NCBI GenBank assembly: GCA_000149265.1
Contig: CH003429.1
Location: forward strand, 3,582 to 67,581
DNA from: Ciona savignyi
Taxonomy: Eukaryota; Chordata; Ascidiacea; Phlebobranchia; Cionidae
Direction of reading: 5' to 3'
Length of the DNA stretch: 64,000 bases
A program made the position numbers and the translations under genes. Of this stretch, positions 1-42,658 are shown one piece after another; position 1 is the stretch's first letter, and the number at the start of each line of letters is the position of its first letter. A model generated the notes under the pieces. That model ran no database searches. It was not told where the DNA came from and worked only from the letters and a program-made list of their open reading frames with translations.

Positions 1-186
1 GAAATCCATACTCTTGAGTTCTTTTTCAATCTTGTCACACAACCAACAGTAAAGCTCTAAATAACGCTTTTGTGTTGAGTACTACACACAACACCGACAA
101 TTAATCAAGTTACGATAAGCTCTGTAGCAATCTGCATCATACCCACACATCTTCACCCCCAAGTACACCCCTCACACACAACTCAC

Positions 187-33094
<32,908 letters not shown>

Positions 33095-33339
33095 CTACGA
33101 AACACAGAGTGGAAATTATAGATAAATCAAGAAAATATGTAAATCGGGATTTACAAACCAATTATGCAGTAAATAGGGGATTTCCCTTTGGGGAATTTGC
33201 GCCTTGACATAACATAGATAGTGCATTATCATTTTAAGTTATAATGTTAATTTTTAATTAAATATTTTGCATTTTGTTGTTAACTTTTTATAAATCGTGT
33301 TTATGCAAAGTAAACTGTTTTTAACCAGCAGGTCGATTT

Positions 33340-33399
33340 TAAATTTGTGTTACGTCACAATCATTCGCGATTATAAGCGCTGTTTCGCGAAGAACTATC
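33340..33399 (+). promoter_or_regulatory. Conserved 5' flank of 5S rRNA copy 1
   Basis: About 60 bases nearly identical to 58018-58077. Shared parts include ACGTCACAATCA (CRE-like), ATAAGCGCTGTTTCGCGAA (TATA-like, about -30 to -12) and AACTATCG up to the start. The surrounding DNA is unrelated, so this block is either a functional upstream promoter or part of a copied 5S unit. Confidence 0.7.
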
Positions 33400-33517
33400 G
33401 CCTACGACCATACCACGTTGAGTACACCCCATCTCGTCCGATCTGGGAAGTTAAGCAACGTCGGGCCCGGTTAGTACTTGGATGGGTGACCGCCTGGGAA
33501 TACCGGGTGTTGTAGGC
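33400..33517 (+). rRNA. 5S rRNA: 5S ribosomal RNA gene, copy 1 (inside the dynein 5' intron)
   Basis: A 118-base match to metazoan 5S rRNA. It runs from GCCTACGACCATACCAC to GGGTGTTGTAGGC, and its two ends pair. The internal pol III control region is present (GAAGTTAAGCAACG box A region; AGTACTTGGATGGGTGACC box C). It is followed by ATTTTATT, a short T-run terminator. Upstream, TATAAGCGC lies about 25 bases before the start and a TACGTCA element lies further up; both recur at the second copy. It is transcribed against the dynein gene. Coding-looking frames over it are incidental. Confidence 0.97.
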
Positions 33518-33546
33518 ATTTTATTATTGCTGATCCGCAATCCAGT
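33518..33546 (+). terminator. 5S copy 1 terminator and conserved 3' hairpin
   Basis: ATTTTATT follows the gene. It is then followed by ATTGCTGATCCGCAAT, whose ends (ATTGC/GCAAT) pair. The same block follows copy 2 at 58196-58224. Confidence 0.65.
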
Positions 33547-35358
33547 TTTTAACACCACAACCTTTTAATCTTGTGTTATCACGACTTTTACAGTTTACTT
33601 TACATTTTTTCCCTATTCAGTTTTTTAAACTTCTCATATTTGTATGAGAAAACACATTTTATCCATTTTATTTTTTTTATCATTTTATAATACGCACAAA
33701 TCGAAAGTGCCGTCTTAATGATGATTACACTAAGCAAATACGAATTGTGTACGTTAGATATGTGAAACATGGTTTCGATTTTATGGACATGGCATCACAG
33801 GATAGTCGGTGCTGGTGAAAGTGGTTCGGCCGAAAACACTTGAAACTGGAAAGTCAACATTTCGATGGCAACTCGACGGAATTTTAAGCCAAGACATCAA
33901 AGGTAACATCCCGAACAACACGGTACTTGCTGAATGGTGGCTAGATTATTGTGAAGCGACATGAGTTTGTAGACTGGTACTAAACTGGTATATTCACGAC
34001 TTAGAGGGTGTTCAGTGATAAAACTTGAATATAACGAAATAGGTTACATTCACACCGGCGAAAAAAGCTCTCGTACGAAAAAAATGATATAAAATATATT
34101 CACGTCGATTTAACTCGCGATAGTTTATCTTTAATAAACAGCAATAATGCAAGCCGGTTGTCTTACCAGCGCTTCTACTACGTTATGCGTGCTCTGCCTG
34201 TATTTCCCGCTTGTTGACGTCATCATGGGGTGAGGTGACGTCATAAATACCTTTTAGTCAAACTGTCCAACCAAATTAATACCTCATTTCGCTAGGGTGC
34301 AAATGTCGCTGATAATTTTAGAGTAAGCTCGTAAACCCTACCTCACATTTCAAACCAGGCGCACACAACGTCAGTAAACTCAATTCAACGAGCTTGCTAC
34401 AACAGTCTATGTTACCCGTAGCTACCGACAATATAACATGGGCACGCTCTGTACATATTCCGTTTGAACCGTGTTATCTTAGCTATTGTTATACCGAGTC
34501 TATATCGTTTTGTGCGGTAACTATCGGCTTTGTTACGTCGCACAATTATTCAACAATAGAGATTTGGTAGGGAGGTAAAAGTCAAACCAGTTTCTTACAC
34601 AAATCCAGCGCTTGGCTGTTCTGCCATAACTTATACCAGTCTCTGCTGTCATCACTTCATAACAAACTCCCACAAACTGAGCTGGTACACAACATTGTTA
34701 TATGGCGCATCTCTATAACTTCCTAAACACGGCTCACTGCAGTACGGGTTTACGCTTACGAGGTTGTTATAAATTTCCACATGTTTAACTGACTACGACA
34801 GAGTCAATAAAAGGAATGTAAAATAATTTTTAACTGAGTTGGTCATTAGCGCGATCTAGCGGCCGATATAAACAAGGAGAGGATAGCATTGATTATCCCA
34901 AATATGTAAATACGAAGATTGGCTTTGAGACTGAAATGGTTAGCGAGACTAGGAAATACGCAACAAGGCATTTTAAAACGGACCTAGCGATGAAAAAACC
35001 ATAGGTTCAAAACTGGGTATGGTAAAACTAAATAACTAGGGCGCGATAATCTTATGATAACTATTCCTGCGTTTTCCCATATCCCTGCGACATCAAATGA
35101 ATGTTCAATTCTGTAACAAGAAAGCAGCTCTTTCCACGGTGGTGTGGACCTAAAGCATGGGTAAACCTGTCCAAGAATTAACCTTAAATTACATTCATTG
35201 TGGGGGATTCCTTATCCTGTCCCAACATTCACCCCACGGCAGGAGTCAGTACATCCTATGAATGCAATTAACCTCAAGCTAACACCACGTACCGGTTACG
35301 GCAAGCATTGCTTAAGATACATAAAACAGCGGGATACATAATAAGTTCGGCAACTTAC
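33547..35358. other. Intron or spacer without recognised gene
   Basis: I see no supported exon, RNA gene or repeat here. If either upstream exon belongs to the dynein, this is part of its first intron. No dynein-like or phase-0 minus-strand exon was recognised. Confidence 0.5.
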
Positions 35359-36168
35359 CACGCCAGATATGAACATACTGGCTACATGGCGAGCTTTCAA
35401 ATGCTCAGGTAAGTGTTGGCCCAACAACACTTGCCGCACGGTGGAGCTCAAGCGCCTGCCAAGCTCCATGCGGTCTTCAGCTGGCTGGTCATCGAACAAG
35501 TTCTCGATGGCTGCGCTGGAACTTCGGCGTTTCAGTGGTTTTTGCGGAGGCGTGGGGGGTTTGATCAGCTCCCCCAAACTAGATCCACTTGCCGAATTGT
35601 CATTTACCGGTTTAGGGGGATTCCCGGGGAATATTGGGGGTAAGTGCTCAGGAGATATTGAGGGTGAGTGTTCGGGTGTGGCGGGGGGTGAAGCATCCAT
35701 TGGAGGGAGTGAGACGCTCGATGATGACGAACTACGTGAGCTCTTTCTTGATGACGATGAATCACGTGATATATCCGACCTCCCGTGTTCGCTACTATGG
35801 CGTGACGTAGAGCGGCTGCGGGGAGGATTCATATCACTCGTTGAACCAGACGACCCAGACGCCCCTGTCGCCCCTGTCGATCCAGTCGTCCCTGGCGCCC
35901 CTGTCGCACCTTCCGTCCCTGCCATTCCAACCGGCCCAGTCGATCCAGTCTCTGCAATGTCTCTGGACCGTGCACTTCCTTCTCTGCTTGCCTGATTTGC
36001 TGAGTTAACCTCATCATTAACCGGGGAACTTCCCTTGCTGTTTTGTGTCGTCATATTTCCCTTGACGTCATCAGCATGCTCGTCAATACGCGGGTCCACT
36101 ACGTCATACTCACGTGACGACCGACTACTTGATGAACTGCTGGACGACCTGCTACTACTACTGGACAT
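35359..36168 (-). CDS. Serine-rich 270-codon first exon with a collagen-like Gly-X-Y stretch; possible alternative first exon of the dynein gene
   Basis: The ATG at 36168 is preceded 12 bases upstream by an in-frame TGA, and no acceptor is visible between, so this looks like a first coding exon. It is open for 270 codons to a strong donor (G/GTAAGT) in phase 0. Residues 2-18 are almost all serine and arginine. Residues 75-110 are 12 Gly-X-Y triplets. Residues about 115-200 are Ser/Arg/Pro-rich. The last 40 residues (RLSSTVRQVLLGQHLPEHLK and on) look folded and helical. The next minus-strand exon I can recognise is dynein exon 1 (33094), which also starts in phase 0, so splicing to it is frame-compatible. 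It could equally be a separate gene whose later exons I missed. I do not recognise the protein family. A weak RFX X-box-like sequence (GTAACCAAGACGAC, minus strand, 36301-36314) lies about 135 bases upstream. Confidence 0.6.
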
Positions 36169-36744
36169 TGTAATACAATTTCACCACTTATAAAGCTCAC
36201 AACTGAACTTCGTCGCTTATTAGACGTCTGTGATGTGACTTCTACTGCGACATAGACAGACTGGCCATCATGCAACTCTTCCTATTGTCTACAGCGTATC
36301 GTCGTCTTGGTTACGCTTTGCGTGGAACGCAGTCAGCCAAACAATGTCTCGTAAAACGAATTCGCGAACGCTACGATCCATTGTCAGTGTGACGTCATAG
36401 GAGGTATAATGTTTGCTCGATGCAAACACGCGAAACAATCAACACTGATGAGCAAATACTTTGACATATTGTGCGGTCGGCAACGCCTATTACACCACTA
36501 GACATGGAACTTGAAAATTAATCGTTTTAATTATTCAAACACACCAGCGATGATAGCTTATGTGGAACGACGTTATCCAGTGTTGGCTGACTTCTGACTC
36601 TCCAGTCCATTGTTTATTCCGCATTTTTAAATACATACTTGGCCGTTTTGTTTAAACTTTTACAAACGTTAATAGATTAAATACGAGGCGACTGTAGTAT
36701 CGAACATAAAACCCATAGTTTTCAGTGGAGTATCCTTCTTTTTT

Positions 36745-36845
36745 ATCTGGCTAAGTTTCAAACCTAAGAGGGGCTTGTCACCACGACCGCTTTTGTATAC
36801 AAATGGGTGCGTGTATCAGCCGCATTTGGCCAAACGACCACACAA
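36745..36845 (-). repeat. tRNA-like repeat, second family, copy 1
   Basis: On the minus strand it has TTTGGCCAAATGCGGCTGAT (box A-like), GTATACAAAAGCGGTC, then TAGGTTTGAAACTTAGCC (box B-like). The two boxes lie too far apart for a tRNA. Confidence 0.6.
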
Positions 36846-36861
36846 CATAAGCTTTTTTAAC

Positions 36862-36960
36862 CAACCCAAGTTTCGAACCGAGATTGGTTCGTCCCTAGCA
36901 CTTTTTGTATAGGAATCGGGAGTTTGTATCAGTGGTGATCACCATTCAGCCACACTACTG
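36862..36960 (-). repeat. tRNA-like repeat, second family, copy 2
   Basis: On the minus strand: GTGTGGCTGAATGGTGATCA, CCTATACAAAAAGTGC, then CTCGGTTCGAAACTTGGG. Adjacent to copy 1 in the same orientation. Confidence 0.6.
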
Positions 36961-38125
36961 TATCATACAATAGAAGTTTGCGCACCAGCATTATACGTAT
37001 GTGACTTACTAGCGCTACCATGGGGCTGGAATTTATTTTGTCAGTTCCTTAAGAATGTTCTTTCCTTTCAACAGTTTAATGACAAACGATATCACTATAT
37101 CCTCCGATCTCTTTAATCTCGCATGGCAGGAAAGTTAAGGACGGATTACCCATTCAAAGTAAAAGATTTCGGCTTTTATGTTAAATAGTTCCAAAAAAAT
37201 TATACTAAAAGTTAAAATAAAAATATTTTTACCATAATTCACAACAACTGTGCTATAACGTACAATTACCAAATATAAACAAGGTCTGTACATTATAATG
37301 TTCTACACTTTTATCTTATGATGATTATAAAAGATTTTGATAAAGTTGAGAATATAAAGTCAATCATGAACAATAACATAAAACGCTAGTTACCTCTGTT
37401 ATAGAAGATCTTCGGTTTTTCGGTACAGACATGTTTCAACTACATGCAGTTATGATATGTGCTGGTAATATTACAATGGGATGTAATATGCTGTACTAAT
37501 ACAAGTGCACTTGTATATCCACATGTTATAAGCGAGTACTTGAAACAACCCGCTTTAAATCTTATTTCATTCGCTACGAGTACAAACCGCTTTTTACGCC
37601 AATTCTACCTTGTTGGTGCGATTTAATACGATTATGACGTACAATGACATCACAGCGAACATGTGATGTCATAATGGTGGTCACAGCGGGTGATAATTGT
37701 GTAAATGGGCGACAGAAATTCCAAACTAATTCTCCCAAGCATTTGATATGGTAGCTCGACTATGAAAACGAAATTGTGTACGTGTGGTCAACGATATGAC
37801 AACTATAAAACTAGTCAGTTAAGTAGATGTGTTTACTCTTATTTGTTAGTTCGGCCTTTAGGAACTATATATTTCACAGTTCGATTACCACTTTTTAATA
37901 TTTATGTGCGATCTCTAAACTGTTGGGCAGCGATTATAGCCCTTATAATACGGACAACAATCAAGGTAACTCGTACCCACAGTCGATCGTCCAAGTTATT
38001 GCATTGTTTTGCATTTGAAATAAACTTCATTTTTGATTAATCCATTTGCATCCATTGAATTAAGGTCAATCAAGGTAATAGTCATCAAGTGTGCAGACTG
38101 GTGGGGAAGGGGGGGTGAAACTCAC

Positions 38126-38302
38126 CTGCATTTCTTTGATCTGTTCTGATTGGATGGCAGTCAAACGTGTCCTTGTACCACGTGACTGACACCCAGACAT
38201 TCTTCCGCTTGGTGGTGCCGTTAAGCTGATTCGCCGTGTTGGGGTATTCCCCGAAGTCATCTCGACTGGCAAATCTTTCTTCGCCCCGAACAAAGGGTTC
38301 AT
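38126..38302 (-). CDS. DNAH5: 59-codon candidate first coding exon of the dynein heavy chain
   Basis: An ATG at 38302 opens 59 codons (MNPLFGAKKDLPVE ... SEQIKEMQ) ending at a GTGAGT donor in phase 0. Joined to exon 1 of the dynein it would read SEQIKEMQ-QKLKEEKESKRAH, a smooth helical continuation. Human DNAH5 likewise has only a few dozen residues before its matching KGEKEAKRALLDARH segment, so the length is right. The exon lies between the dynein body and the TACC stop codon at 39550, on the same strand, and no other gene can claim it. The first intron would then be about 5 kb and would contain a 5S rRNA gene and the serine-rich exon. Assignment is inferred from phase and position. Confidence 0.6.
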
Positions 38303-39549
38303 GATGAGATCAAAATTTTTGCGATAGTATTTACAAATACTCTGTCGCGTTTACATTATCATTATCTGCTTCTGTATATTTTGTTGGATTAAGCACACGT
38401 TGATTGATCGGTGGTTGGCTTGTCAAACTATGCTATATTGTGTATGATAGATCTTTCGAGCTCATTATTATTATGTTAAAATCCAGAGTGTTGGAAAAAT
38501 AACTTCTCTACTGTATGCAACACCACTGGCAACAACCAGACTATGAACATGACCATACGGTTTTCTGATGAAATGTTCATAATGTCCTTTTGGGTCTTTT
38601 ACTCAAAACTTTTACAAGATAAACGAAAGCCACCTTGCATGATAAAAGTACCAAAAACCTTATTACTGAATTGTTTGATTATTTTATCTTTCCGATTATA
38701 CTGAATTGTTGTCAAATGAAAAAAAACGACATGTTGAACCGGTCAGCTCTGCGTCTTATACTTACTGAAGTAGTTATGCTGGACCGTGAGTGTATAAGGT
38801 TGGCTTTCTAACTATGGAAACCTCCCGTTAAGTGATGCTTATCATAACAGTCGGGAGGAATTAGAATCGAGAAGCCACGCAAAAGCAACCGAAGTTCACG
38901 AGGAAATATGATCGGCTGTCAGAGATTATCAAAACAATATCCATCAAACAATCGATGTGGCACTGGATCTGCTTTCTCTGCAGAAATGAAGTTTTTACAA
39001 AAGGTTAAGGTTGTGATAACTATGTATGCTCGACTGTATATTGCGCCCAAGGTTATGATCTTTACGCAGTAATCGTTTGACACTTCGTACAGTCGAGTTA
39101 TGTCGATTGAAAAGCGCGTAATCTGAACGAACATATATTTGGAAGGCCATTCGAAACTGTCGTTCACAGTTTTTAACACTTTTTAAAGAATTGTTTATAT
39201 ATTTAAAGGAAACATGTGCTTTATTGAAAAAATCTAATAAAATTTTATTTTCGAGGTAACATTGCAAGTAAGTGCAAAAACCTACCTTAGAGCTCTGCAT
39301 ACAAACCAGAATTGTGCGACTGGTCCTAAACATGCTTGGTTATAATGAAAACAATCGCATAGAAACAAATTAAGCTTGGCAAAACGTAATATTTCTAACT
39401 TAGGGAACGGAAGACGCCTGCACAGGTATAAACGCAGTCTCAGACCTGAATAATCAAACAACACCAGGCGGCGATATATATATTTGCAATCGAAAGAAAA
39501 CACTCGCAGTGCAAGAATAGGAACAATTGAAACGTCATAGAAGGTAATG

Positions 39550-42500
39550 TTACGAGCTTCCTGCTTGTCTGAACCACTCTTCACATATCTCAGTGAGTTC
39601 TTGCTTTACCCTCAGCTTCACGTGCATCTCGTTATTAAGTGAATCCAGTGCTAACTGGTCCTTTCTCACTGCTGCTTCTAATAACATCACCTCTCTACTA
39701 CCCTCTATTTCAGCATGCCGGATTTCTTCCTCCATTCTGTGGTGAAAATGGAATTCTTTAAATTTACAACTCCAATTAACTAGTTGCCCAAATAAGTCAT
39801 ATCTAATCATCCACACACGATGTAACAGCTCTCAAACAACTCAACTGCGAGCATGAGGTGTATTACTCTGCACCTGAGCAAGCCACATTACATTGCTCCA
39901 ACCCAGTGATGTCTAATGAATTGTCCAAATTGAAAGTCATGTCTAATTATCCACACACTGTAAAAACTTCAGCAACTCGACTGTGAACATGAGGTGTAAT
40001 ACTTCCAAACTAACTCAATGCGGATCAACATATACAGTTATAAGCCACTTACTGTCGTAAAACATTGTTGTGTTTTGTTGTGATCTCATCCTGTTTCTTC
40101 AAGGCCATCTTATATTGTTCACTTAGTGCGGTAACTTCCTTATGGAGATCTGTCTCACACTGTAATAATGCACAGGTTGGTTTGTTGCAATAGTTGGCAG
40201 TATTTGCGACTAACTGTTTCGGAACCATTATCGAAATGCAAGAAGAATATTCATGTTTTAAACTTATGAATGGGAAAACGCAAATGGTTTTGCACATGAG
40301 CAACTTTCACATGAGTAATCATCAGATAACCTAACAGATACACAAGGGACACGTATAACACAGGTAACAAATTACATCTCACCACTGGAGCCATTACAGT
40401 GTGTTGGACACGATGAAAACATTGCTACTGTTTTAACACAACTCATTAAACCACTTGGATCAGGTCAGGTGGTGTCTAGTATGGATTACCAAAGCACACA
40501 ATCGACCAGCTAGAAGCTGACATCAATTGAAAAACCACGTAACCCATGGTCTAAGATTTAACCAACTAAGCTGATATAATATAGATATATAAAAACAACA
40601 AAATTGAAGAATATACTCGATAAGAATTTAACCTTCTTCTGATGGTTCATTATAGGCAACATCCTCTCCAACCTTCTATGATACTCCACCAATGTGTTTG
40701 ATGATGATGTGTAGTTATCACAGTCCTTGTAATAATCTTGTTTATCAAAGTCCACCTCACATCGAAGCGCTTCCAACTTTTGATCGGTTTCACCCAGCGA
40801 CTCTTTCACCGCTTCCAAGCAACCACTGGGGAAGGATGGTTGAGCAAATATTTCTAGGACGATCGATAAAAAAAGAAAAAAAAAACTTTTAGATTTAGAT
40901 ACGACCAGCAATACTATTATTAGTCCCGCCCGTTGGTCTAACGGTTAAGTGCGTCGCCTTTCAATCGAAAGGTTGCAGGTGCGAAACTGGTTGCTATCTA
41001 ATCGGTTGTGTCCTAGGGCAAGGCACTTTACAGACATTGCCTGAACCCAGTGGATTAATGGGTTCTACCAAATTGAAGGAACATGTTTAACATATACAAC
41101 AAACTGAAATAGCTCCGGTAACTCGACGGTGGGTGTGAGGTGATCTGACGATTGCCCGTTTGTTATGGCTGCCAAAGAATTGGAAGCAAAATACAAATTT
41201 TGATTAATTGTGATGTGAGTTAACATTTTTCATTTTAAACGATAATTTAAATACCATGCGTAGATGTATTAAGATGGTAAAGTTACAATTGGATCAACTT
41301 ACGCAAGATCAATGTTTTCCTTCAAGAGTCGTTGATATTCAGCTTCTAATTCCTCTAGTTTTCCTGCACTCATGTCACTTGCAATTCCACCCAGGCTCTC
41401 ATCCATCTGGGGTATAATAAGTAAAATGAAACCAGACTAATCAACCACCCACACACTGTAATATAGCAAATGGACTGTGGACATGAGGTATATTTTGATA
41501 CACACGAATAAAGCCCGACTTTCGACCCACGTGGATATAAGTAATTCAACCATTCACACTATGTGATAGCTCAAGAAACTCGACTGTGAGCATGAGGTGC
41601 ATAACAGTACAGCTGGTACAAACCAAGCTTGTGAAGTAGTTTAATACATAACCAGTTGTACACTTGCTGTTTCACTAAAAGCGAGATGAACAAAATAAAT
41701 CGTCATTCTAACGAATGTATGCAGTTACATAGTAATTAATCTTAAATGAATAAAATTCAGTCTTCTTTTTAAAAGATCGGTGTTTGAATTAGGTGTAAAG
41801 TATGCATTTTGCCTCATTTTTTCCAATTTCTAACTTAATGTATCGATCCAACATACCACAACATCCGTGGGCACCATCTCGAAACCATCGAGTAAATAAT
41901 TTCCTCCACTTGTCATGTTCCTGTAAAGAAAGGTATCATATTCATGTTCATTTCAAGGGTGGGACAATAAAGAGTTATAACACGGCAATATTTTTATGTT
42001 TTATTCACTGTTGTTTTTTTCTTGTTTATTAACTTTAAAACAAAGGAGTTGTTGGAAATAATTTATTAAGATCAAGAACTATGCAGCTCACCTGGTATGT
42101 AGGGCTTTGGGGGTTGCAATATTAATCAGTTTCTAAGGAAAAAGTAAAATAGTTAGGTATTTGCATTTTATATTTTACAGCGGTCTTGTTACATATAACA
42201 AAGTAGAATAGTTAGAAATTCTTATTTTCCTGTTTATGCTTCTTATAAAAGCCCATCCGGATCCCAACTTCATAGAATAGGATGTGGCAAGGTGTGCAGC
42301 ATGCTTGTATAGAATTTGTAATATTTATGGCTATTGCTGGTCTACACCAGTAAACAAAGTAACTAATTTAACGACAACTCTATTTTTCAGTTAATACATC
42401 TAAATTACCAGCATAGCCACAAAGATTCATATATATTAACGGAAACTTAAATTTAACATAACATTGGTATTTTTCTTTTAAAGCAGATTAAATAATTTAG

Positions 42501-42658
42501 GAATATGTGAGAGATTATTAACCGTTTAAGATTTCATTTTACATTATGAACCCAATTTAGTAGAAAAAAATAACTTCTAGTAGTTAGAAACCAAGGAAAA
42601 TAGAAGAAACATCAAACTCTGCTTACCTCAGTTGCAGGGTCGCTTGCCTCAGATAATC
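39550..42658 (-). CDS. TACC: TACC exons 6-12: C-terminal coiled-coil TACC domain
   Basis: Seven exons encode about 230 residues. Exons 6-8 are short linkers (GLSEASDPATE, KLINIATPKALHTR, NMTSGGNYLLDGFEMVPTDVV). Exon 9 (41303-41406) starts the coiled coil with KLEELEAEYQRLLKEN. Exons 10-12 continue it as ESLGETDQKLEALRCEVDF, VEYHRRLERMLPIMNHQKK, EVTALSEQYKMALKKQDE and LLEAAVRKDQLALDSLNNEM, ending at a TAA at 39550. In the family this domain binds the ch-TOG/XMAP215 C-terminus and targets the protein to centrosomes. Heptad spacing is visible by eye throughout. The exon 11 donor CA/GTAAGT gives phase 2 and is completed by the first base of exon 12. A full SINE lies in intron 9 (40.92-41.17 kb). 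Confidence 0.85.

Larger units (their letters stand above)
36169..38125. other. Intron or spacer without recognised gene
   Basis: Contains two tRNA-like repeats (36.75-36.96 kb). Nothing else is supported. Short open frames on the plus strand (for example near 37.8 kb) show no family resemblance and no splice support. Confidence 0.5.

Noticed and set aside
33297-33515. Open frame across the 5S rRNA gene, and its partner at 58002-58193
   Set aside because: Both are translations of a structural RNA gene and its flank.
35369-35995. 208-codon plus-strand open frame
   Set aside because: Mirror of the serine- and glycine-rich minus-strand exon; the low-complexity codons leave few stops on the other strand.
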